A DNA stretch of 64,000 nt from an uncultured Flavobacteriaceae bacterium (GTDB lineage: Bacteria > Bacteroidota > Bacteroidia > Flavobacteriales > Flavobacteriaceae), in NCBI GenBank assembly GCA_905182295.1, contig CAJJAZ010000007.1:62001-126000 (forward strand), given 5' to 3'. Shown piece after piece: positions 56,419-64,000 of the stretch (position 1 is its first letter; each line of letters starts with the position of its first letter). The notes beneath the pieces were generated by a model. The model had not been told where the DNA came from. It did not search any database and worked only from the letters and a program-made list of their open reading frames with translations. The position numbers were made by a program, and so were the translations under genes.

Positions 56419-56956
56419 TTGGATTAAATTCTATTGCTTCTATAGGGTGTAACTGTGTATTTAAATAGTCTTCGAGCCCTTCGCTTAGCGGACTGTTCTC
56501 TGCCCATTGTGTGGAATTGTCATCTATAAATTCAGCCATGTCATAAGCGGTAATCGCATCTGTGGCATAGTCCCAATACTGGTCTATAGCAGCAACATCC
56601 ATAGTGTCTAAACTATCAGTAGGAGACTTAAAAATAAAAGGAGTGCTTAGTAAAAACACCAACATTGCTGCTGCTGCCAAGGCTGGTTGTACCCAAGACA
56701 TTGAAATGACTTTAGGATTGTGTTCAAAAGGCTGCTCTGGAGGAATATTTTGACCAAACTTTTCTAACAGCGCTTCTTCTGGCAGGGAAACGGTAAAATT
56801 TATCAGATACTGCGCTGGTGTTTTAAATGGATCCTGAAACTCAGAAGACCCACTACTGTCTTTAGCCCTAAGGTCTTTGGGAACAGATACCTTAAATGCC
56901 TCGAAAAAGTTTTCGGGCGTTTTAAAAGGTGAGGATGCTTTGTTTTCAGGTTTCAT
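56405..56956 (-). CDS. putative anti-sigma/membrane-anchored protein of ECF module
   Basis: Single TM (VQPALAAAAMLVFLLSTPFIF); overlaps downstream sensor and follows sigma gene. Confidence 0.65.
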   Translation of the reverse strand: MKPENKASSPFKTPENFFEAFKVSVPKDLRAKDSSGSSEFQDPFKTPAQYLINFTVSLPEEALLEKFGQNIPPEQPFEHNPKVISMSWVQPALAAAAMLVFLLSTPFIFKSPTDSLDTMDVAAIDQYWDYATDAITAYDMAEFIDDNSTQWAENSPLSEGLEDYLNTQLHPIEAIEFNPNDYE

Positions 56957-56986
56957 ATTAGTAAGACGTTATTTTTTTACTTTGGT

Positions 56987-57526
56987 TTAATTCGAGCTCA
57001 GGTATTTTTTTAGTTTTTGAATTGCTAGGTGATAGGACGTTTTAAGTGCCCCTTCAGAAGTGTCTAGTATTTCAGACATTTGTGCGTAGGGCATTTCTTG
57101 ATAGTAACGCATATTAAAAACCAATTTTTGCTTCTCGGGCAGGCTGGCAATGGCTTTTTGTAAAGAGAGCGCTATGTGGTCTCCCTCAAAATAGACATCG
57201 GCCGTGAGGCCTTCTAATTGTTTTTCTTGATATTCTCCCAAGGGAACGCCTCCTTTTTGAGCCTCGATTTTTAAATAAGTAAGGGCTTCATTGGTCGCAA
57301 TTCGGTACATCCAGGAGAACAATTTACTATCGCCTTTGAAACCATCTAGATTTCTAAATACCTTAATGAAGGTATTCTGAAGGACGTCGTCTGCGAAATC
57401 GTGTTGGAGTACAATCCTTCGGATATGCCAATAGAGACGCTCTTTATAGGTCTCTACCAAAATAGTAAAGGCTTTTTCAGAGCGAATGGGATTTTTAAGG
57501 GCTTCTATGAGGGCTAATTCTTCCAA
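56987..57526 (-). CDS. ECF RNA polymerase sigma factor
   Basis: DDVLQNTFIKVFRNLDGFKGDSKLFSWMYRIATNEALTYLK (region 2), LPEKQKLVFNMRYYQEMPYAQMSEILDTSEGALKTSYHLAIQKLKKYL (region 4). Confidence 0.95.
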   Translation of the reverse strand: MEELALIEALKNPIRSEKAFTILVETYKERLYWHIRRIVLQHDFADDVLQNTFIKVFRNLDGFKGDSKLFSWMYRIATNEALTYLKIEAQKGGVPLGEYQEKQLEGLTADVYFEGDHIALSLQKAIASLPEKQKLVFNMRYYQEMPYAQMSEILDTSEGALKTSYHLAIQKLKKYLSSN

Positions 57527-57641
57527 TCAATTGTTGTCTGATACTAAGATACCACAATAGGTAAAAGGTTTAATACAGCTTTTAAAATACTGTTGGTTTT
57601 TAGCGTTTTCAGTCCTTTCAGTCTCTTGCTTATTTTCGTTT

Positions 57642-59462
57642 CTATGCAAGTGTCTGCAAGGTCACTAACTTGTGGTAATGGCCCTTTTGGTTTAAAAGTG
57701 CTTGGTGGGTGCCCTGCTCGATAATTTTTCCTTGCTGCATAACCACAATGAGTTGGGCATGTTGGATGGTGGAAAGTCTGTGGGCAATGACAATTGAAGT
57801 CCTGTTTTTCATGAGGGTTTCTAAGGCATCTTGTACCAGCTTTTCACTTTCAGTATCTAGGGCAGAGGTAGCCTCATCTAAGATCATTAATGGCGGGTTT
57901 TTTAAAATGGCCCGGGCAATAGATATTCTTTGTTTTTGTCCGCCACTGAGCTTGTTTCCTGAATCTCCAATATTGGTGTGGTAGCCTTCCTTAAACTGAC
58001 TAATAAATTCGTGACAATTGGCCAGTTTGGCTGCAGCTATAATGTCTTCTTCAGATGCGTCTGGTTTTCCGAGCGCTATATTGTTTAAAATACTGTCATT
58101 GAACAGTAAGGCGTCTTGAGAAACAAGCCCCATTAGTTTTCTGAGGTGGGGGAGTGGTACTTCATTGATGGGGGTACCATCTATGGTAATACTTCCTTTT
58201 TGTGGGTCGTAGAAGCGCATGAGTAAATTGGCTAAAGTACTCTTACCACTTCCTGATTGTCCTACCAAAGCCACTGTTTGCCCCTTGGTGACCTTTAGGT
58301 TAAAATGGTCCAAAACCAATTCTTTGTCATAAGAGAAGGATAGGTCTTTGAATTCTATTGCTTCATGAATGGTTTCTATCTCTTTTTGACTAGAAATATC
58401 TAGTGGGTTTTTTGCTTCCAGTATTTCCAATACCCTTGCAGCGGCGGCATTTCCTTTTTTAACACCATAACTCGCTTTACTCATCGCTTTGGCAGGGGTG
58501 AGTATTTGGTAGGCCAAAGACATATAGGTAATAAATAATTCTGGCTTTAAACTGCCTTCTACCAAGACCATTCTACCTCCGTACCACAATAGGATCCCAA
58601 TTACGGTAATGCCTAAAAATTCAGAGGAGGGTGAGGCTAAGTTTTGGCGGTTTAGTAGGCTGTTTGAGAATTTGTAAAAACGCTGGGTGGAGGCTTTAAA
58701 TTTATCTGAAAAAAGCGGTTCTGCAGTAAAGGCTTTAATGATTTTCAGACCCCCTAGAGTTTCTTCTACAATAGATAAAAAATGGCCTTGTTCTTCTTGA
58801 ACTCTGTCAGATTTTTTCTTCAATGATTTTCCCAATAAGGAGATGAGGTATCCTGAAATGGGTAGAAATACAAATACAAACAAGGTGAGCTTGGCACTCA
58901 TGATAAGCATGGCTGTAATAGTAAAAAGAATGGTTAATGGTTCCCTAACGACCAATTCTAAAACCGATAAAAAGGAGTGTTGTATCTCCAGAACATCTGA
59001 AGAAATTCGGGCCATAGTATCTCCCTTTCGCTTCTCTGAATAGAAGCCTAAAGGCAGTGAAATACTCTTGTCATAAAGCGCGTTTCTTAGGTCTTTGAGC
59101 ACTCCGTTTCTCAGAAATGTAATGAAGTACATGGCCAAATAACCAAATAGGTTTTTTAGAAAAAACATCCCTATAACGAGTCCTACCATGAATAAAAGGG
59201 CAGTTCCTTCTCCCTCAGAGGCCTTTTGAGTGACAAAGTAGTTTAAGGCTTGTTCTACATATACTTTTGTGTTGGAAATACCTTGCCAATTTGGGGGGGT
59301 GTATAAAGCTTCTGTTTGCTTGAATAAAACAGACAGCATGGGGAATAAAGAGACCATGGCTAAGGTGCCGAATAAGGCATAAAAAATATTGGCGATAATG
59401 TTTAATACCGCATACTTTTTGTAAGGTCTTGCATAACGCAATATTTTTTTAAAATACTCCAT
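57642..59462 (-). CDS. ABC transporter, ATP-binding/permease (MsbA-like)
   Basis: Six-TM N-terminus; Walker A GQSGSGKST, signature LSGGQKQRISIARAIL, Walker B LMILDEATSALD. Confidence 0.94.
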   Translation of the reverse strand: MEYFKKILRYARPYKKYAVLNIIANIFYALFGTLAMVSLFPMLSVLFKQTEALYTPPNWQGISNTKVYVEQALNYFVTQKASEGEGTALLFMVGLVIGMFFLKNLFGYLAMYFITFLRNGVLKDLRNALYDKSISLPLGFYSEKRKGDTMARISSDVLEIQHSFLSVLELVVREPLTILFTITAMLIMSAKLTLFVFVFLPISGYLISLLGKSLKKKSDRVQEEQGHFLSIVEETLGGLKIIKAFTAEPLFSDKFKASTQRFYKFSNSLLNRQNLASPSSEFLGITVIGILLWYGGRMVLVEGSLKPELFITYMSLAYQILTPAKAMSKASYGVKKGNAAAARVLEILEAKNPLDISSQKEIETIHEAIEFKDLSFSYDKELVLDHFNLKVTKGQTVALVGQSGSGKSTLANLLMRFYDPQKGSITIDGTPINEVPLPHLRKLMGLVSQDALLFNDSILNNIALGKPDASEEDIIAAAKLANCHEFISQFKEGYHTNIGDSGNKLSGGQKQRISIARAILKNPPLMILDEATSALDTESEKLVQDALETLMKNRTSIVIAHRLSTIQHAQLIVVMQQGKIIEQGTHQALLNQKGHYHKLVTLQTLA

Positions 59463-59501
59463 GTTTTTTTATCAAATATGGGTCGCTATTCACGCGAAAT
59501 G

Positions 59502-61211
59502 TTACAAGGCTATTTCCTTGAGTATATTGTTGATTTTTAAGTCTAAGACTGCTTTAACAGTAGGGTAGTTCTCCGCTCGGTCTAAGGGCGTATTTACGCT
59601 AATATAAAACTTTATTTTAGGTTCTGTCCCTGAGGGTCTTGCCGCAAGTTTTGTGCCGTGCTCGGTAGTGTAAATTAGCACGTTAGATGCAGGAAGCGCT
59701 ATTTTTTGAATTTCTTTTGTCTTTAGGTTGGTGGCTGCTCCATTTAGATAATCATGTACCCATAGCACTTTTTCTCCATCGATAGTTTCTAGCGGTTGTT
59801 CTCTGAGACGTTTCATGTTATTCTCAATAGCGATACTCCCTTCTTTTCCTTTTTTGGTGATGGAAATTAAATGCTCCTGGTAACAACCGTATTCTAGATA
59901 AAGCGCAATGAGCTCCTCCATGAGCGTATTTCCTTTTGCTTTAGCAAAACTGGCCATTTCACAGGCTAAAAGACTGGCAGTAACAGCGTCTTTGTCTCTT
60001 ACAAAGTCTCCCACCATAAATCCAAAACTCTCTTCTCCACCCCCTATAAAGTATTGGTCTGGGTGTTTTTTAATCACATCTGCTATCCATTTAAAACCCG
60101 TCAATGTAGTCTTGCATTCAATATGATAAGCCGCCGCCATAGCATCCATCATGGGCGTGGAAACGATGGTAGAAGCTATATAGTCAGAGGCTAGTAAGCC
60201 TTGCTCTTTTCTTTTTCCCAATAAAAAAGCAGTCATTAATACCATACATTGGTTTCCATTGAGTAGTTGCAGCTTTCCGTCTAAACCTCTGACGGCTACG
60301 CCTAATCGGTCACTGTCTGGATCTGTTCCAATAACAATGTCTGCTTGGGTTTCTTCTCCTAAAGCTAAAGCCATAGCCAAGGCTTCTGGCTCCTCAGGGT
60401 TTGGAGAGCTAACTGTGGGGAAATCTCCATTTGGCTCAGCCTGCTCTTTGACAATATTTATAGTATATCCAGCTTTCTCTAGTACGGCTGGAATGGCTGT
60501 AATAGCGGTGCCGTGGAGCGAGGTAAATACAATGTTTAATGCTTTTTTATTGGGCGCATTAAAGTTTGCTTGGGCGCAGCTTTGCGTTATAAATGCCTTA
60601 TCTACTGCAGGATCTATTGTTTTTATAAAAGCTTTGTTGGGTGTAAAATGAATGGCGTCAAAAGATACAGATTCAATTTCTTTAATAATATCTTGGTCTT
60701 CCGGCGGGACTATTTGCCCGCCATCTGTCCAGTATACTTTGTATCCATTGTATTCTGGTGGATTGTGAGAAGCGGTCAGTACAATTCCTGCATGGCATTT
60801 TAAATGCTTTAGGGTAAATGATAGAGCGGGCGTTGTTCTGAGCTCAGGAAACAAATGAGCCGTAATATGGTTGGCAGAAAATACATTCGCTACAATTTGC
60901 GCCAAGGAGTCGCTTTGGTGCCTGCAATCATAAGCGATGGCTACCGAAAGATTTTGGTTTGGATACTGTTTTTTGAGGTAATTAGAAATACCCTGAGTGT
61001 TTTTGCCTAATGTGTAGGCATTAATCCTATTGGGACCTACCCCCATGAGTCCACGCATTCCACCTGTTCCAAAGGCTAGGTTTTTATAAAAAGCGTCTTC
61101 GAGTTCTAAAGGATTTTTAGTAGCTAATTGCGCTACTTCCTTTTGAGTCTGATCGTCAAAAGGTGCTTTTTTCCAAGCGGCTATTTCTTTCTCTATTTGG
61201 GCTGTGCTCAT
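59502..61211 (-). CDS. phospho-sugar mutase (phosphoglucomutase/phosphomannomutase family)
   Basis: FGTGGMRGLMGVGPNRIN, GIVLTASHNPPEYNGYKVYW, DIVIGTDPDSDRLGVAVR, ARPSGTEPKIKFYI. Confidence 0.95.
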   Translation of the reverse strand: MSTAQIEKEIAAWKKAPFDDQTQKEVAQLATKNPLELEDAFYKNLAFGTGGMRGLMGVGPNRINAYTLGKNTQGISNYLKKQYPNQNLSVAIAYDCRHQSDSLAQIVANVFSANHITAHLFPELRTTPALSFTLKHLKCHAGIVLTASHNPPEYNGYKVYWTDGGQIVPPEDQDIIKEIESVSFDAIHFTPNKAFIKTIDPAVDKAFITQSCAQANFNAPNKKALNIVFTSLHGTAITAIPAVLEKAGYTINIVKEQAEPNGDFPTVSSPNPEEPEALAMALALGEETQADIVIGTDPDSDRLGVAVRGLDGKLQLLNGNQCMVLMTAFLLGKRKEQGLLASDYIASTIVSTPMMDAMAAAYHIECKTTLTGFKWIADVIKKHPDQYFIGGGEESFGFMVGDFVRDKDAVTASLLACEMASFAKAKGNTLMEELIALYLEYGCYQEHLISITKKGKEGSIAIENNMKRLREQPLETIDGEKVLWVHDYLNGAATNLKTKEIQKIALPASNVLIYTTEHGTKLAARPSGTEPKIKFYISVNTPLDRAENYPTVKAVLDLKINNILKEIAL

Positions 61212-61220
61212 AAGATAAAA

Positions 61221-62177
61221 CTACTGCTTTTTAAAAGCAGTAGTCTCTTTAATATTATAATGTACTTGGTCTTTTTGTTGTCGGATCATAATCTCTCCAA
61301 GGAAGCCGGCTAAAAACAGTTGGGTCCCTAATATCATGGCAGTGAGGGATATGTAGAATTCAGGTCTGTTGGTAATTAATCTACCACTAGGATGAATGAA
61401 TAATTTATCTATCCCTAAATAGAAGGCAAATCCAAACCCAATAAAAAACATCACCACACCCCAGGCGCCAAATAAATGCATGGGTCTTTTGCCAAACGTA
61501 GATAAAAACCAAATAGTGATTAAATCTAAAAAGCCGTTGATGAATCTACTCATACCAAATTTTGTTTTGCCATATTTTCTGGCTTTGTGTTGTACAATTT
61601 GTTCTCCTATTTTGTGAAAGCCTGCATTTTTAGCCAATACAGGAATGTATCTGTGCATTTCACCAGATACTTCTATGTTTTTGACTACCTCCAGTTTGTA
61701 GGCTTTTAAACCACAATTAAAATCATTTAGGGATAGACCAGATGTTTTTCTAGCGGCCCAATTAAATAATTTTGATGGAATGTTTTTGGTGAAGAGGTGG
61801 TCGTATCGTTTCTTTTTCCAACCGGAGACTAAGTCTAGTCCCTGCGTGCTAATGGCTTTATGCAGTGCAGGAATTTCTTCTGGAGAATCTTGAAGGTCCG
61901 CATCCATAGTAATGACTACCTGACCTTTTACTGCTTTGAACCCAGCATGAAGTGCTTGAGATTTGCCGTAATTGGCTGTAAAACGAATCCCTTTTACTTG
62001 TGGGTATTTTTCACTTATAGATGTTATAATAGCCCATGATTGGTCTGTGCTGCCGTCATCTATAAATAGAACTTCATATAAAAAATGATTGGATTGCATC
62101 ACTGATGCAATCCAATCATGTAATTCTAATATAGAGTCTTCCTCATTTAAAAGAGGAATTACAATAGAAATATCCAT
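61221..62177 (-). CDS. glycosyltransferase family 2
   Basis: MDISIVIPLLNEEDSILELHDWI, EVLFIDDGSTDQSWAII, VITMDADLQDSPEEIP, two C-terminal TM segments. Confidence 0.93.
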   Translation of the reverse strand: MDISIVIPLLNEEDSILELHDWIASVMQSNHFLYEVLFIDDGSTDQSWAIITSISEKYPQVKGIRFTANYGKSQALHAGFKAVKGQVVITMDADLQDSPEEIPALHKAISTQGLDLVSGWKKKRYDHLFTKNIPSKLFNWAARKTSGLSLNDFNCGLKAYKLEVVKNIEVSGEMHRYIPVLAKNAGFHKIGEQIVQHKARKYGKTKFGMSRFINGFLDLITIWFLSTFGKRPMHLFGAWGVVMFFIGFGFAFYLGIDKLFIHPSGRLITNRPEFYISLTAMILGTQLFLAGFLGEIMIRQQKDQVHYNIKETTAFKKQ

Positions 62178-62220
62178 TAGTGTACTAAAGAATTAATTTT
62201 CTCAAAAGTACAATTTATAT

Positions 62221-62736
62221 TTATGCTTGAGCGTCTTTCTTTAAGATCAATCCGCCTAATAGTCCAATGATTAAACCGCCAAATGCATTAAAAATAAGCA
62301 TGAATGGGTAGGCTACCCAGAAAAACTTCGCTTGCTGGTCTGTGATCATGTCTAATTGTTCGTTAGAAATGGTAGGATTGCTTTCTATCATAGTAGCTCT
62401 AGTGAGTTCTCCAGTTTTAGCTATAAAATCTGGTTCAATAAAGTTGACCAATACAATAGTGAAAACGATAGAATAAATAGCGGCTATAACAGAACTACCT
62501 GTGCCTATTTTTAAAGCTTGTTTTAGGGTTAAGCTTCCGTTTTCTTTTCTAAAATTAAAGATTCCTAAAATTACAGCACCGACTAAAATAGCGATGCTTA
62601 CGATTGTTTTTCCACTGCCTTGATCGTATAACATATCTAGAGAGATAAGCATAAAACTAAAGACAACACTAACTATACCAGCAATAGAACCATAAGTAAA
62701 TGAGAATTTCCCAATGTTTGGACTGTTTGTTTCCAT
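62221..62736 (-). CDS. DUF4199 domain-containing membrane protein
   Basis: Four TM segments; YGSIAGIVSVVFSFMLISLDML...FRKENGSLTLKQALKIGTGSSVIAAIYSIVFTIVLVNFIEPDF. Confidence 0.82.
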   Translation of the reverse strand: METNSPNIGKFSFTYGSIAGIVSVVFSFMLISLDMLYDQGSGKTIVSIAILVGAVILGIFNFRKENGSLTLKQALKIGTGSSVIAAIYSIVFTIVLVNFIEPDFIAKTGELTRATMIESNPTISNEQLDMITDQQAKFFWVAYPFMLIFNAFGGLIIGLLGGLILKKDAQA

Positions 62737-62839
62737 GTTTATTTTAATTAAAATGATTTGTGATTAGTTAGTAAAAGTAATCTGTTTTTTGTTACAATTC
62801 AAATAAGATATTTTATTTTGTATTTTTGTAGCAGATTCG

Positions 62840-62869
62840 TTGTAAGTTTATGAAAAAGTATTAAATTTG
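62840..62869 (+). promoter_or_regulatory. Candidate Bacteroidota promoter for L31 gene
   Basis: TTG (62840-62842), 19-bp spacer, TAAATTTG (62862-62869). Confidence 0.65.
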
Positions 62870-62907
62870 CACTTCTAAAATTACAATACAGAATTAAGTT
62901 AAATATC

Positions 62908-63159
62908 ATGAGAAAAGGAATTCACCCGGATAATTACAGATTAATTGCTTTCAAAGACATGTCTAATGAAGAGGTTTTTTTAGCTAAATCTGCTGCTGAA
63001 ACAAAAGAAACTTTAGAAATAGATGGTGTTGAGTATCCAGTAATAAAAATGGAAATTTCAAGGACTTCCCATCCGTTCTACACTGGTAAAGCTAAATTAG
63101 TAGATACAGCTGGACGTATTGACAAGTTCAAGAATAAATACGATAAGTTTAAGAAATAA
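62908..63159 (+). CDS. rpmE2: 50S ribosomal protein L31, type B
   Basis: [81 protein letters not shown]; no CxxC. Confidence 0.97.
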   Translation: MRKGIHPDNYRLIAFKDMSNEEVFLAKSAAETKETLEIDGVEYPVIKMEISRTSHPFYTGKAKLVDTAGRIDKFKNKYDKFKK

Positions 63160-63182
63160 ACCACTTAAGCTGAAAGACATTG

Positions 63183-63221
63183 AGTCACGTTCTGTACCTT
63201 TCAGAACGTGACTTTTTTTTT
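63183..63221 (+). terminator. Terminator after L31
   Basis: GTCACGTTCTG-taccttt-CAGAACGTGAC followed by T-tract. Confidence 0.9.
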
Positions 63222-63242
63222 AACCCATTTTGAATCAATTAT

Positions 63243-64000
63243 ATGAATTACATATTATTTGATGGTCCAAACAGAACCGCGTTATTGCCCTTCACCTATA
63301 CGAGGCCAGTAGCAGATATTGCATGGGGCATAGGTTCCATTAGAGATAGCTGGGAGAGCGTATTGGGTTACACCACCTCTACGATTACAGAGCCTTGTTT
63401 AAGTGAGGTGTGGCCCACTGTTTTTTTTGAATCAAATGTGTTTATTAATGCAGCTTATTTGCCTACGCCTGACCTAGTGAACAAAGTTAAAGAACTCAAT
63501 GAAGGGGAGGCGATTTTTGATGGCGAAGCTGTCGTGGCTTTTTTTGCAGATGACTCTGAAGAGGATATAATTTTTGACAGCTTAAAAGCTATTGATACAA
63601 CAGGTGATTTTTTATCTATTTCAAATACATGGGACATATTTTCTAAAAATGATTTAGCCATTGCGTTAGATTTTGATATTCTCACGGAAGACCGAGAAAG
63701 TGAACCCATACCTGAAAGTGTTCAGGTGATTGGGCCAGGTCAGATTTTTGTAGAAGCAGGAGCACAGTTACAATACTGTATTTTAAACGCGACAAATGGC
63801 CCAATATTTTTAGGGGCTCATTCAGAGGTCATGGAGGGTAGTTTGATTAGAGGGCCTTTTGCTTTGGGATCACACGCTATGGTTAAAATGGGCGCTAAGA
63901 TCTACGGAGCTACCTCTATTGGAGCTAAGAGTAAAGTAGGAGGTGAGTTGAACAATGTGGTGATGTTTCCTTTTTCTAATAAAGGCCATGAAGGGTTTTT
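63243..64000 (+). CDS. GlmU-like sugar nucleotidyltransferase family protein (truncated by window end)
   Basis: Open frame MNYILFDGPNRTALLPFTYTRPVADIAWGIGSIRDSWESVLG...hexapeptide-repeat region GPIFLGAHSEVMEGSLIRGPFALGSHAMVKMGAKIYGATSIG; not listed in the ORF track. Confidence 0.85.
   Translation, partial: MNYILFDGPNRTALLPFTYTRPVADIAWGIGSIRDSWESVLGYTTSTITEPCLSEVWPTVFFESNVFINAAYLPTPDLVNKVKELNEGEAIFDGEAVVAFFADDSEEDIIFDSLKAIDTTGDFLSISNTWDIFSKNDLAIALDFDILTEDRESEPIPESVQVIGPGQIFVEAGAQLQYCILNATNGPIFLGAHSEVMEGSLIRGPFALGSHAMVKMGAKIYGATSIGAKSKVGGELNNVVMFPFSNKGHEGF

Noticed and set aside
60259-60651. 130-aa + strand ORF
   Set aside because: Antisense to the phospho-sugar mutase gene.

Overview
AT-rich bacterial chromosome segment. 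Gene families, TAnnTTTG-type promoters and lipoprotein signals suggest Flavobacteriaceae/Bacteroidota (inference). Most of it is core metabolism: amino-sugar catabolism (long NagB, DeoR-type regulator, MurQ), a Cys-type sulfatase plus a formylglycine-generating enzyme, TrxB, RhlE, RluF, a MarR-controlled fatty-acid beta-oxidation operon, PurL, an ECF sigma module, an ABC exporter, L31 and a GlmU-like protein. There are two tRNA-Pro genes, TGG and GGG. The main accessory structure is a ~2.6 kb degraded island at the 3' end of tRNA-Pro(GGG). It is bounded by an 18-bp exact direct repeat (25/27 over a longer stretch). It carries an 80-aa ORF resembling only the arm-binding domain of a tyrosine recombinase, a broken serine-recombinase remnant not in the ORF track, and two orphan secreted/lipoprotein genes. 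A second decayed locus (12.3-13.8 kb) looks like the remains of a rhodanese/HMA/sulfide:quinone reductase cluster, including an apparent in-frame chimera. Other points of interest are a 24-bp near-perfect palindrome over the marR promoter, a histone-H1-like repeat tail on an RsmB/NOP methyltransferase, a LytTR two-component locus with three 2TM modules, a 55-aa ORF overlapping the end of pspC, and a small Cys-containing lipoprotein/membrane-protein pair. No CRISPR array, rRNA or intact transposon was seen. All product names come from reading the sequence; no database search was run.
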